Assembly (NCBI RefSeq): GCF_028858725.1 | Contig: NC_084766.1 | Span: forward strand, 23,166,501-23,230,500 | Direction of reading: 5' to 3' | Source of the DNA: Colius striatus | Lineage: Eukaryota; Chordata; Aves; Coliiformes; Coliidae | DNA: 64,000 nucleotides | In this document: piece after piece, positions 46,213 to 60,200 of the stretch | How the letters are laid out: each line of letters starts with the position of its first letter | Numbering within the stretch: position 1 is the first letter of the stretch | The notes under the pieces: generated by a model | What the model saw: the letters and a program-made list of their open reading frames with translations, nothing else | Databases searched by the model: none | Told to the model about the DNA's origin: nothing | Program-made: the position numbers and the translations under genes

Positions 46213-48040
46213 TAGTTGCTTTAAATCCTAAAAAACCCTGTAAGAAATATATGAGCTAATTATTACAAGCATAAATGACAAGTAAATCCAAAAAAAAAAG
46301 AGCAATTTCAACATTCTGACTGGCAATTATATAAAATGAATTTATTAAGATCAGGTAGTTAGCAAGTTTTGTGGAGTTCTTTACATTAACAAAGCTTCTG
46401 CTACTTCGAAATTTTACTCTTTCAAAGACAAGGCGTGGCTTTAAGTGAATGGCAATTTTTAATTGAGAAAAAATAAAATTACTAATAAAAACTATTCTTT
46501 AAAATAAACATGTATAGATCAAATATGTCAAATGTATGCCTGGAGATAAGATTATCATCAATATTCTTCAATCACTGTATTATATAAAGATAGGAGGTAA
46601 AGATTAAACATTTTCATACTTAGCAATTTTTAGAGAAATAGCAACACATTTTATTTCCTTAAGGGTAAGTCAGAATAGTACAATAAATGACATGTTAAAC
46701 CTACATATGGTAAATAACAAAATAAATTATTTTAAAAACAGAAGGAATACAATAAAATCCTGTTGAGGACTGACTTCTCCAGTGGTTTAAAAAGTAAGAA
46801 CAAAGTAGTACTAATATGTTAGTATGAAAAAGTAACTAAGGTATTTAATGGGAAGCATGGACACACTTTTTTTTTTACTGAGAAAGATTAGAAGTGGGTG
46901 GCCTGTGATGTATATATTGCTGTTATTGATAAGAGAAAAGGAGAAGCTTTCCTCTTAAGCATTGAGAAAGCTCAATTTAACATGTGCACATGCATTTCAT
47001 TGAAATCCAATAGCACAACTTCCAAAACACTAGATGTGCACACTCCCATTTCTTACATCATTATCCTTCTCCATCACTAAAACATGCCAAGACAGTTCAC
47101 ATCTCATCTTTCAAAACACTTTCTTTCTAATTTTTTTAAATATAGGTCTAACAAATAATTTTCAGGACAGAGCTTATTTTAGCTGTTATTGTCCTGCCCC
47201 GTTTCTCTTCCAATACTACTACTGTATTTGTAACTAACTTCTAGCCTTAACATTTTGGCCTTGCAAAAACTGGGTAGCTCAACAAACTTTCTAGCAATAG
47301 CATCACATTTCATCACCATTTAGAAGATCTTGTAAGTATAAGCTCTATAAACAGATTAGCACCAAAGTTTTACAAGTTGCAGACCCAAATTTCACACAGT
47401 TATCATCTATTTAATGCTGCTGGAGCACTGCAATCTACAAAAGCAATCTCAGGAGCAAAAGCCATAACCAAATGTGCACACATACATATGTACACAAAGT
47501 GGCAAAGTGATTCTTGTGCCGAGTAAAGGGAGGAAAAAAAAACCCAATTCCACATGTACTGTTTTCACAAGACTGTGAGGGCAGAAGCAGAGCAACAAAT
47601 TGGTAATATTTAGATTAAAATCTTACTTTCAGGAGGAAACAAGTTAGTTCAGTAACATTAAAACCAAAACAAAAAGTTGCAGCATGGCATTCCTCTCCCT
47701 CCTTAGTATGCCCGAAGAAAAAGATGGCCAATTATTTAAGTCAATTGTAATTTCCATAATACTCAACATAAAAGCAAGACACAGCAACAGTCAAAGGATA
47801 GCAGAGGATTTGTGTCCCTGAATTATATGCACACTGTGACAGGATACCAGTGTACTATGTTTATATAAAAATATAATCAACATTTAATGAACTATACTCT
47901 GAACTCTCCTAGGCCTACTGTAACTTTAACTTATTTCCACAGTATTTTTTCCATATTTGTTTGTGGGCTTATTATAATTTCATGCTAAAGAATAGTGACA
48001 AAATTAATCATCCTTTTTCATCTACACTTTCTCTTTTATC

Positions 48041-48052
48041 TTTATTTTTATT
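48041..48052 (-). terminator. Putative poly-A signals of KNDC1
   Basis: Two AATAAA hexamers on the - strand (from TTTATTTTTATT on +), about 205 nt after the KNDC1 stop codon at 48257-48259. Plausible 3' end of a short 3' UTR; other more distal signals are possible. Confidence 0.4.
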
Positions 48053-48256
48053 CTTTTGATCTGTCATTCAGTTGCCAGGGACTCAAATGTCATTAGTCAG
48101 CATTTTAGAATTCCATGTTGAGAAATATAAGCATTTCAACTTGAGATAGTAACCAAGTCACTTAAGTATTTTCTTGGGAATTGGTCCAGGAGATGAAGTC
48201 AACTTAATCCAGTTTTACATCCTACAGTTGGAACAGAACAGATGAAAAGTAAATAA

Positions 48257-51200
48257 TTACTGAAACGTTGCCTTCATTCTGCGCAGCGTGTCCTGAATTT
48301 TTCGAGAATGTTTTTCTGCTGGTATCTGATGGAAGTTGGCACAGTTGTCAGCTGCCAGGGCAGAAATGTCTGCATCTTTAAACTGAGTTATTCTTTGTCT
48401 GAGGTACGACTGCAGCTTGAAATCTGGTGTGTAAGTATAGGGATTCTCTTGAAATGCATGAACTTGGCTCACAACTTTTGCAATATTTCTTGAAAGAGAA
48501 TATGGTAAAAATTATTAGTTCGCTTTGCTGATGACAAAAGAATCCCACAAACCAGAAAGAACCCCTGAAACCCAAACTTAAAAGGAAACTCAAAGGCATT
48601 AAGCATTCTTTCCTCTTAGTATATGTCCCTTTAGTTAGATGTCAAAATGACTGTAACCATTTAAACGGCTAATGCAAAATAATGTGTTACCTCTCATTAC
48701 CACATTAGACAATATTCTATTTCAAAATGTTAGGTGAATAAACATACATAATTGAAATAATTACCTAAGTTTAGTCCACTTGTGAGCTCCATTTGTCATT
48801 GTGAATCCCCCAGTTTCAAGTTGTTGGACATGCATAGCCAAAACATGGGCTGATGGAATTGTTGGAAGTGTTTTGAATCTTTCTCCTTCCATCAAGCACA
48901 AGCTGTCACTTTTTAAAAACACCTAGTTCAAAAATACACACAGATAAATCTCACACTAAGTATCAGGGGCAGGTTTTACAAGACGTTCTCCATGCCTTTA
49001 GTACTACGTGTTTATTTGTCACGACTTTTAACTTTTGGCATTGAAGTTCAAGACAGCACTATGAATTAATACGGTAGAAAATATTTTAAAGCACACAATG
49101 AAAAAGTAACGGTCATACATAATTTTAATTGTTCTCAATCACAGTAAAAATTACATTTTAGAACTTAACTCTACGATTCAAAATTGTATAGATCAACACA
49201 AGAATGCCTGTGAGAAAATGAACATTTAAGATTTTTAAAAACAGATTACAGCCAAAAAGCTCCCTTAGAAATCACCAGAAAAAGTGTATCTAATGTCCTA
49301 GTTTCCTTTGAACTGTCTTTCTTGATTTTTAGTCACATACAACGCTTTTCTGAGAAGTATTGAGATGAAAATTAATGTAAACTCTTGAATTAAGAGTCAA
49401 AAGTTTTGAATTAAAATCTCCATTAATACGAAGTACGAATTATGGCTTTCATCCTGCAGAGGCACCCATTTAAGTAGATCCTACATCTTCTCCAACCCCA
49501 AGAAGTATTTTCATATGAAAGACTTTATACTATACCTCAACAGCCTTGAGTTCCTCCATTATGTCAGCTACTTTTGCAGGTAAAATTTTCCAGGCCTTAC
49601 AATAAAAGAAAATATATGTTTCTCACATTAATGACCGTATTGGAACAAGATTATTTTAACCAAAATAGTTACAGAGCAAAGTCCTAAACTTACTGGTAGC
49701 TGCCGTACAATAAGATTTTCCAAGCCTGCTAGAATTTGCATTGCAGTAGCAAAATTTCTTTGTTCATAACAACATTTTGCTATCAGAAGGAATTTTGATA
49801 ACAAGCTCACCTGCAACTGATAAAAAAAGAAAGATACATTATATATATTTAAAAAAATAGAAGATATATATAGCAAAAATACATAATAAAATTAAATGAC
49901 AAGGAAGAAGGTAAGATGCATTTGCTTTTTGTATTTGTTATCAAAATTGTTGACTCTTGCAACATTTCCCTCCAATACAAAATTTTCTCTTTACTGTCAC
50001 CAAAATGTCCTTGTTAAAGTGTGACTGACATCTATTCTCCTCAGGCAACCCATTTCTTCCATTCTATTAGGTTTCGACACTTGCTACTACAAAACACCCA
50101 AGACTCTCCCTGTGACGACAAACTAATTGTTAACTGTGCACTCACATGTGTATTTTAGAATATTTCTTGCAGCTTTGCTACAGAGAAACTCATATATAAT
50201 AACAAATAAATAACTGTTTCATAAGTAATAATATGATAAACCAATGACAAACCTTAGATGTGTGACACGTTACAATTTCAGCAGCAACCCAGGTGCTGAT
50301 ACTGTCTGCATTTCTTAATAATTGTAGAAGGTATTGGTCTTGTATGCGCTTTGACAGAAACAGATTACAGACTTTAAGTGAAACTGCCTCAGTAGAAACA
50401 GCTCTACAAAGAAAGTGGGGGAAAAAAGGTAAAAAATAAATAACGCTGACTTTTGATTTTTAAAGAAAATCTTGAACGTGAAGTATCAACTTCCAACCAT
50501 TTAACATAATTTTGCAGTTCTTACAGTCTTGATTTTATAATCTTTTACAAAGTAAATAGTGAGCTATGTTAGTTTTTCTTTCTTATAATTACAAGATAAT
50601 TGTATGCAATTACAAGATAAGCATATGCAGTATACACTTCTGTATATAAAGACACCTTCACCACGTGATATCAAAGAAGACAAACCATTCAGTCTGACAC
50701 AAAATAGCTAGAAATCCAAACTCATTAAAAACTGCAGCTACCTAATAAATTGAGCCTGGTACCTAGTGGCACCACATAGCTTGTTTCCCATGCCTGAACC
50801 CCAAAATTGGTAGGAACCAGCTGATTTAGCTTCTGACATTAAAAAAACCCCATAACAGATGAGCTGCTTTAGATGTTCATTCTCTACTCTTAGATAGAGA
50901 AGTCTACTTACAGATAGTGCAATTAACAAGTACTAATTAGAAGCTAACTGAATCCACTGAGTATGTAAGAAGTAGACCATAATTAAATATAATCAGGTCC
51001 ACACAGCTAGATGAAAATATTAATTACCACTGAGCAAGTAATTTAAACAGGTTGGTAACCACTCTAATAACTATAAGAAAATTCCTATGTATCTGTGAGT
51101 ATTGACACTTCATCTACCAAACAGAACAAATTGAACATTGCCCTGAGAGGCTGTGGAGTGTCCCCATCCACATTCAGAACCCAAATATGCATAATCCTGG

Positions 51201-54200
51201 GCAATCTGCTCTAGCTGATCTTGCTTAAGGCAGGGGGGTTGGACAACACGACCTTGAGAGGTCTCTTCCAGCGCAGCTATTCTGTAATACTGTAATGGTA
51301 ACTGAGATTTTATATACATACACACATGCATGATAATTCAGAAACCATTATTTTTTTTTTCTGCCGAGAAAGAAACCTTTGATGCAACTCCCAACACACG
51401 TTTTCAGAAATATTTTGGCATGATTCACTTTAGATTTCAAAGAAATCACATTGCAAATGTGACCTACCACATATACATATTTTCATAGGTATATATAAAT
51501 GTATAAAATGTCCTGAAATGAAGAAAAATGATACAAACAGACTACTTAGTCTGTCAGAAGGATATTTAATCTATTTCTCTCCTCCTGGATGTATTAAAGG
51601 TATAACATAGTAAGTTATTGTGCATCAACAGAATAGAAGGGCAGTTAAAATAAACAACTTACTTTTGGACAGCAACACATTTGTCTTTAACACCAAGTGC
51701 TCTTGAATTTAAAAAGTGTACTGGATGACATTTATGAAACACTTCCTAACAAAAAGAGCAAGACAGACCTGATGTTAGATCTAGCAGTTCTTTGAAAATG
51801 CTCAGGGATAAAAATGACTGAGGGCTTCCCCCTCCCTTCTCTTCAGCAAATTTATCAGAGGGATCACAACCTAAGAATGGAATTAGCCATTCTAAATTTT
51901 ACTGTAGAGATTTCAAGAGAAAAATGGATTATTTAAATTCAAAATATTATGAAATAGTATGAAATAAGCTTGAAATAGGGCTGGGAAATGGTAGAGAAAT
52001 GAGGCAGAGTGGAAATTAAGAAGACAGACATTATTTGTACTTCCAAGTAAACCTAGACCTTTGTACCTGTTGCAGTAATGTCAGCTGCCAACAAAGCTGT
52101 TGAGTACTGTATTCTATTAAGAGATATGGTCCCACTTCATCTGCTTTAGCAAAGGAGACTGGCATTTCTTCCGTAAAACTGTTATAGCATGGCTTTGGCA
52201 AAACTGGTGAGCTAGTGTACAGTCGCTCTCTCTGATACTGGGCAATCGGTCCCATACCTTTAGAAAGTTTCCAGTTAAAGTTCTGTAGAAAAAGAACCAC
52301 ATGTGAAGCTACAACTTCTCTAAAGCAAACATCATATCACCCCTTGAGGTAACTTTCTGAAATCTTTTGTTAGACAAAGAGCTTTGTGGATGCAAAACTC
52401 TTCAGCTGATCCTCATGGTTAGCCCACACACTACTTGGTTTATCCAACATTGCTATTTTAAGCTAATGTAATATGCAGTCTGAGCAGGAGGTCATCAGAC
52501 CTCAATCAACAATCAGTATTTAAAACAAACTTCTGTGCATTCAAGCCTGCTGCTATAAAATGGTTTCTGTTCTGAAATTCTGTATTGTATATTCTACACT
52601 TTACTATTTCTTGTACTCCTTTTGCTTAGAATCAAACATCCTTTTCTAAAGAAAGATTCTATAAACCAGTAAATACAGACAAAAGTTCAGACAAATTTTT
52701 GCTACAAACTTTGAAGTTCTAGCAGGAAATTTCGCACCTCTGTTTTCCTGTATTTACAGTCTTACAAAGATATATGCTTAATAAAATATTAGTGTTTGAC
52801 AAGAGGGAAAAGGTTTCCTAGTACCTATGAGTCAAATGCTAGTATCAAGGATGAAGAGTTCAACTCTTCTCAACATTTTGATTATCTGATCTGTTATTAC
52901 TCAAACAGCTGACAGTGCAATTAAGACTTAAAATGACTTCCACAGTATACAGCTGGCTACTTTAGTTTTTGTCAGAAGATAATATACAGAAATCTGCTCC
53001 ATATACTGCAGCTTGAAGAAAAGACATACCTTTCTGGAAACATCTTCTGAGAGCTTTTTACATAAGGAATGTAATGTTTTTCTGTCCTCCTCACCTTCCT
53101 CTTCACACTTGTCTATGCTGGAGCACTGATGTGCACTGCCACTTTTCCTGGCAGAAGCGTCCTCCAGCAATGACAACAAGCGCTCACCGTAGCCATTTAA
53201 TGGAGCAACCTGTAAATGCAAAATAAGTTAACAGCATTTTCCCCATAAAATAGAAGCAAAATACAATACAGTTGTCGGATTCACGTCTGTCCAAAACCAG
53301 ACATATTGAACATAGCTGTCAAAGATAGTGGATTTTTTTACTTTAATTGTAATTAGAACATTTTTTGTAAAACAATCTTACATGTACCATAACTGATTCG
53401 ATTGTTATTTTATTTTGTTTTTTTTTTTCTTAAAGCTGCTACCAAAATTCTGACCTACCTTGGAGGCAATAAATTCTTTTAGGGTACACAAAAGATCAGT
53501 ATTTGTTGCAAAGTCTACACTGTAGCAGTCTTCAATCCAAGCCTGCAGGATGTAGAAACTGCGGTTACATATTTTGGTAAGTGATGCGGAAGGATCCAGG
53601 CTGGCACTGGCGAGAAGAAAAAGGCACTTGTTTCATCAAAATTGACATCAAATTCAAAAAATCAGCATTGGGCAAAACCACAATTATTATTTGATAATGA
53701 CTGTACTATCATAAATTCTTAATTTCATGTCTCTAGAATCCATGGCTCTATGTAAACAAAGCTGTGGTTTTACTTGCAACCAATCACTGAATAACTGGTA
53801 AAAGTAAGAATTTGGAATTCAGAAGAAAAAAGTAAGCACATTGTCAAATATGGGAGTTCCTCTAGTTTCACTCTTACTTGTCAAGAGAGTGTTAGAAAAA
53901 CAAACATCAAAATTCAATTCAATTAAGCAGTTCTTTTTAGAAACAGCTATTTGCCATTGAGGTAAACGTCAACTGTGCTTTAATAATATTTTTCACATTA
54001 AATTACTGTACCTGGATAAAGTACTGCTGATTCTATCAAGAAGAAACTGCAAAAATTCTTCTTGTGTGCAGAAATAGCGAAATGTGTAGAGAAACTGCTG
54101 TACATAACCTTCTAAAAATGCATTTCTGTGAAGCACAAGAAAAACTTCAGACAAGCAAAAGCACAATTTCTTCTTGCATTAGAGTACAGAAGAAGCAAAA

Positions 54201-57200
54201 CAATCCTCTAAAGGTCAAGAATTAATAGGAATTTTAAATTCTTTTCCTCTACATAAAACCTTGAGTCCATTTTATTTTTACACATCAAATACTGTGATTC
54301 CCAACATTGAAAGCATAATTTGTTTTAAAAAATAGATTCTCTGCTTTCAATTTTGACATTATTATTATCAAAAGTTAGATACTAAATAGTATGGAAGAAC
54401 ACGTTTAATTTTTTTTCTGTCATCTCGCTTGATGTTTTTTTGAAAGATATATAATATAGTATAATATAACATAACATAATATATCGTCCAGGTTCCTATT
54501 AATAAAAATTATCAAATAGAATAGTTGGAAGAATTGTTATACTGCTGGCAGTAATATAAAGCCTTGTTTCCATGGCAACTATCAGACCAAAACCTTAAAT
54601 AAGTAGGGATAAAGAAGTTTAAAGTTATTAGTTTTTGATATTTTATCAAATGCTTCGAGTTTTAATCAAATCCAAACTTAGCAGTTTGGTTTATTTCTTA
54701 TCAGGCTGTCTTTTGCCATTTCTATGCCCATTTCTGTAAATAGGTCTTCACAGAAATAACATTACACTTGATGGAAGGGAGGAGAACAGGCAATGATAAG
54801 TAACTAGGATTTATCAGGGTGACTATTTTTCCTGAATTAGCAGCTATGCTTTAACCCACTCCCAATTAAGGATGTGCAAAATATACTATACCTAGAATAT
54901 AAATAAGCCATTAAACCAAGTGGTGTACCAGCCTGCAGAACTCTTACTCCGTTTTGATTATTACACTGGTGTTTCTCTGTGTTATAGTAAAGAAGCAATG
55001 ACGACTCATCTGTAGATGCCACATCCACCAAGTCAGTCCTCCCATTGTGAATGACTGTAGGCAGCACACAAGACTCCACACCCCACTGCTCTGCATACAT
55101 GATCTGCTCCAAGATGCAAATCCATGAAAAAATAAAATGTAGCAAAATAAAGAGGAAAATCCACATAAAAACTTAAAACCAAATTGCATTTCACAACTGT
55201 TTTTTTTTCCTTTTAAAAATAATACTAGTAACAACTAAATTTACTTTAATAATTCTTTTAGATCCTACTTAATTTGGCACTATGACACAAAACATTTCAC
55301 TTTCTGACTTGAGCAGCCAACTGCACTGATGCAGCAATGAAATAACAAATGAAACACAAGTAAAATGATGTCTGACTTGCCTGCACATATTTCTTCACCA
55401 GTTCAAGAAACTGCACTTTTGATTTCATCTCTTGTAGCTGTCCTCTCAATTTGGGCAACACAGATTTAGTTTCAGTACCTTTAGATTTAAAACACAGAGG
55501 ATAAGAACACCAATGATTCTTTTTTACAGAAAAAAAAAATCCTTAAAAGTATTACACACTCATTTCATTATTGTCAAGTTGCTGTAATCTTACCTTTGCT
55601 GCTTTTTTCTTTCTGCAATAACTTCTGGTAAAACTTTATGGTCTTTCTGTAATTTTTTGTTTCCATCATTAGCAATTGTTCTAGTTCCTGTTTAAAGAGA
55701 AAAGGGATCCTGAACAGAATAACTGCAAGGTTCTAGGAGGAAATTGAAGTTTTAGAAGAGAATTCTTTTGTATGCAAAAAAGAACACTCAAACAGACAAG
55801 AATATTCTATTAACCATGAAAAACTCCTTTCCATACCTGTGCTTATAGGCAAGTTACAGTAGGCATTAGCTGTCTCCCGAAAAGCATTAATGTTCTACAA
55901 CTTCAGAACTGGATCTGGTGTGTATATGAGACTGCATTTTGACTGCAAATTGAAGTTTGTCTGAATCCATTTATATGTAAATATGCCTTTAATTATAATT
56001 GCATTTATCTGGTGGGTTTTGAGAGCACTTTAAAAAATTACACTCAGAAGTTACCCAGAATTAAAAGAGGTGGTATCTGAAAACAGTGCAGATAATGCTC
56101 TGTTAAGCAGCTGACCTATATTTGCAGAAAGAACTGAATGTTTGAAACCAATAGTTTCCAAACAAGTATAGTTATGTTATACAACTAGGTCAGAAAGCAG
56201 ATGAGAGCTGTTCTATAAAGAACGTATCAGTTTTGAAGTTGAGCTTACATGTTTTATATTTATGCATTTTACATTGTTGAAAAAATAAATTTTTATAGAG
56301 ATACATAACTTAAGCAATGGACAGAAATGAAAGTATACTTAGCTTCTCACAATAATACCACCAAATGTAACGTAAACACTTCTTATTGTTTGCATATCAA
56401 ACACTTCATTATTTTACCAACCAATGAAAACAGGCCATCCACTTCGGGTTCAGCTTCTGATTTGCTATGAAACAACAAATGTGATGTGTGTTGTGTTCTA
56501 TAAAAATTGTGGCTTTTGCACTTGGGTCCTAAGCTAACTACCAGTGACCCAGTTACATGAAACAGCATTTTAAATGGAGTACGTTCACTCAATGCAGCAG
56601 ACAGAACTCCCACAAGCAGAATGATCAGAAAACACATAGCTCAGAGCTAACATATCAAACAGCAGACTGGTAAATAGGTTACCTTTAATGGGAAGGACCT
56701 ACTAGAAATTAATTTGAGTTTGAGAAAACCCTGTCATTGTTTTTCAGAAAAGCTGAAAAGGTTTAACACCACAGTTCATTAGCAGCAAGAATCACAAAAG
56801 CCCTCTGGAATTTTAAAGACCTACCTAGGCATCACATACAGAATAGTGAAAGCACAGAAAAGCTGTTATCCAGATTCTGAACTGGAAACTGCCTGCTTTT
56901 ACTTAAAGATTTGCTTCTGTTTCTTCTAAATAAAATGGCGCCAAATTGATTAAGACCCTATGAACACAGAAAGGGAATTGGAAAGAGTGCCCATTTTCTG
57001 ACATTTGAAATCTGATGGATGTGGTTTGTCCCCTTAAATATCTTCTGGTGAGTAGCAGTGAAATCAATAGCAGTTTCTCAGTCTATTCCACAACATCTTC
57101 CATTTTAGCTAGGTCTAGAATATAGATGCTTTTGATGAAGCTATACATGAAGATTCTATGATTCTGTGATTCAATTGTTCTGCTCCCTCTGAAGTACATT

Positions 57201-60200
57201 TAATTTGTCAGGATGCTTTCTATAGAACTTCCCTTTGCCTAGGGAACAAAGTAATGATAGAGTGACTTAGCTTACTTGGGAAAATTGTGAATTCAATCTG
57301 TCTGATGCAGAAGTGTTTTACATGCTGAAGGGTGGCTCCGCCAAAGCATACACAATATTGGCAGAAGAGAAAGGAAAAGAGAAGAGGAATGGGAAAGGGA
57401 AAATTGTGGCCAGAATATACAAAACCTTCACTAGAAGAATCCTAGTCACAGCTTGGGTACACTTAAGTTTGTTAGAGACTCTTACAAGCAGCTAATGAGA
57501 TTCAGGGGATAACCGAAACCTAGTGTGGTCAAAGAGGAAAAGTGCAAAGGCTTGGTGATGGCTTGGGAACGCAAGAGAATTGAAAACACTTTATGAGACC
57601 ATATAAAAAAACAACCCTCTTCTCATTGTAAAGGCAGATTTGGGCATTGCCTTGGAGAAACAGGAGCCTTGGTAGCTGCCTTCCCTTCTTGCTCTATTGC
57701 AAGGACTTTAGTTTGCAACTATGCACTCAGTATGAGGGTTCAAAATCAGCAGCTCCTAGACCAGAGGTGATGTGAGGCAGTGGACCTGGGTCAAAAAGTA
57801 GGTTTGACTTGATTGTCTGGCAAGTAAGACCAGAGTACAGTTAATCAAGGAACTGGTTTGTGAAACCAAACTGGGTAGCAGATGACTTAAACAAGGAAAG
57901 ATAAGATGATACTTTGCAAGAGAGGGAGAAATTTCCTCCAGCAACTCAAACAACCTTCCTGCTTCAAACAACAACCTACAAGCCTTCCTTTGGACTTCTT
58001 AGTGCTCCTGGGCTGGATATGGGACATTTGATTTCTCCACTAGATTTTACAGTGAAAAGTTAGCAACTAGAATAATTAACTTTTCTGAGCTTCTACTTTG
58101 GCAGAAAACTCATGTTAATTTTCATATTGAGACTTTTATTTTCTCAGTATTTTGTTTCAGACAGTGCATCATTCCCTTGATATTCACACAGCTCTTATTC
58201 ACTGTTTAGACATTATAAAGTGTTAACAATAAATGCAAATAATAAATGACCACGTGTATTTTCTACATAACACGTACTCCAAGTACCACACGTATATATG
58301 TTCATACTATCAAATAAAACTAGCTGAAGACGCTTTGTGGTACAAATAGAGCTACATCCACATACAACAATACACAGGAACTATAACTGTTAAATCCCAT
58401 CCCTACCAGCAACATTCACATTGACTGAGATGAGGTATGAACTGGTCTCTGTTAGCTGCTGGTGGTATGGAGATTAAAATCACAGTATACATTTTCACAG
58501 TTGATTTGTGGTGTTTGCTTTGATGAATTAGGCAGCAAAAAGACAGCAGAAGAAGCTGAGTAGAGCTGCTTATCACTTACATGTTGATAACTGATTGTCT
58601 TACAGCTAAGAATTGTCACCTCCTGACTGCCACAATAGCAAAAAAATAAATTTCAATTTGTGTATTTTTGCTGGCTTTCTTATATATATTGACAAGTTAA
58701 ACCTTGCAAAAATTTCAACAATATTGCTAATAGTTTATTTCAGAAATTGTGATGACTGATGGAGTCTGGAAAAACAGCAGGATCTTAGGAAGGTTTTCTT
58801 CGATCAAATGTTCAAGATTGCTGCAATTAGACCATTATGATTCAGTAAGATCTTATTTGAAACGCATTTGGAAGAAGATGGATTGAACAGAAAGTCAGTG
58901 TTGTAGTAATGTCAGCAGAACGATTAAAATCATTGATGCTATGATAGCGAAGGAAAAAACAGTCCCAAAATCAAAAAGTAACTGTTAAAGTATCCTCCAT
59001 TGAATTTGTAATAACAAGACTCTTAAAAATAATTTTAAATTTAAAAAAAGGAAATAATATTTAATACAATTTTATGAAAAATATTTTAAAATTATATACC
59101 TGAATATTCTAGCATAACAAGGCTTTTTTTATACAAAACAGTACGACAGAGAATAGAAGTATTTGCACATATATAGAATCATAGAATGGTATTCTTTGAA
59201 GGAACCTTTAGAGATCATATAGTACAACCCCCCTGCAGAAGTAGGTCAACCTAGCTCAGGTCGCATAGGAACAGGTCCAAGTGAGTCTTGAAGACCTCCA
59301 AGGAAGGAGACTTCACACCGTTCCTGGGCAGCCTGTGTCAGGGCTCCCTCACCTTTACAGTGAAAAAGTTTTTTCTTATATTTAAATGGAACATTTTCGT
59401 GTTCCAGCTTCATCCCATTACCCCTTGTCCTACTGCTAGATACAACAGAAAAAAGGGATGCCCCAACCTCCTGACACCTACCATTTAGATACTTGTAAAC
59501 ATTAATAAGATGCCCCCTCAATCTCCTCTTCTCTAGACTAAACAGCTCCAGTTCCCACAGCCTATCCTCATACAAAAGATGTTCCAGTCCTCTGATCATC
59601 TTGGTGGCCCTGTGCTGTACACTCTCCAGCAGTTCCCTGTCCTTCTTGAGCTGAAGAACCCAGAACTGGACACAGGACTCCAGATGAGGCCTCACCAGGG
59701 CAGAGTAGAGGGGGAGAAGAACCTCCCTTGACCTGCTGGCCACACTCTTCTTGATGCATCCCAGGATGCTATTGGCCTTCTTGGCCACAAGGGCACACTG
59801 CTGGCTCATGGTTAGTTTGCTATCAATCAGGACTCCCAGGTCTCTCTCTGCAGAGCTGCTCCACAGCAGGTCAATACCCAGCCTGTACTGGTGCATGGGG
59901 TTGTTCCTTCCCAGATGCAGGACTCTGCACTTGTCCTTGTTGAACCTCATGAGGTTCCTCTCTGCCCAACTCTCAAGCCAGTCAAGATCCCACTGAATGG
60001 CAGCACAGCCTTCTGGGGAATCAGCCAGTCCTCCCAGTTTGGTGTCATCAGCAAACTTGCTGAGGGTACACTCTGTCCCCTCATCCAGGTCATTGATGAA
60101 GATGTTGAACAAGACTGGCCCCAGAACCCATCCCTGTGGAACTCCACTGGCCACAGGCCTCCAAACTCGATTCTGTGCCATTGATCACCACCCTCTGGGC

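Larger units (their letters stand above)
38146..48040. other. Intergenic DNA downstream of KNDC1
   Basis: Mostly AT-rich and without recognised genes. It contains the CR1 fragments at 39.43-39.57 kb and 46.10-46.21 kb. A stretch at about 40.45-43.45 kb has wording reminiscent of very old CR1/L3-type 3' sequence on the - strand (for example GTTCACATTCAGTTTGTG near 40480), but it is too decayed to delimit. Confidence 0.4.

Noticed and set aside
57140-57175. ATTCTATGATTCTGTGATTC as a CR1 copy
   Set aside because: Only the terminal repeat-like phrase is visible, with no convincing CR1 body upstream; too short to call.
59246-60181. 311-codon open frame as a host gene
   Set aside because: It is the distal reverse-transcriptase frame of a CR1 LINE, ending in the CR1 3' UTR.
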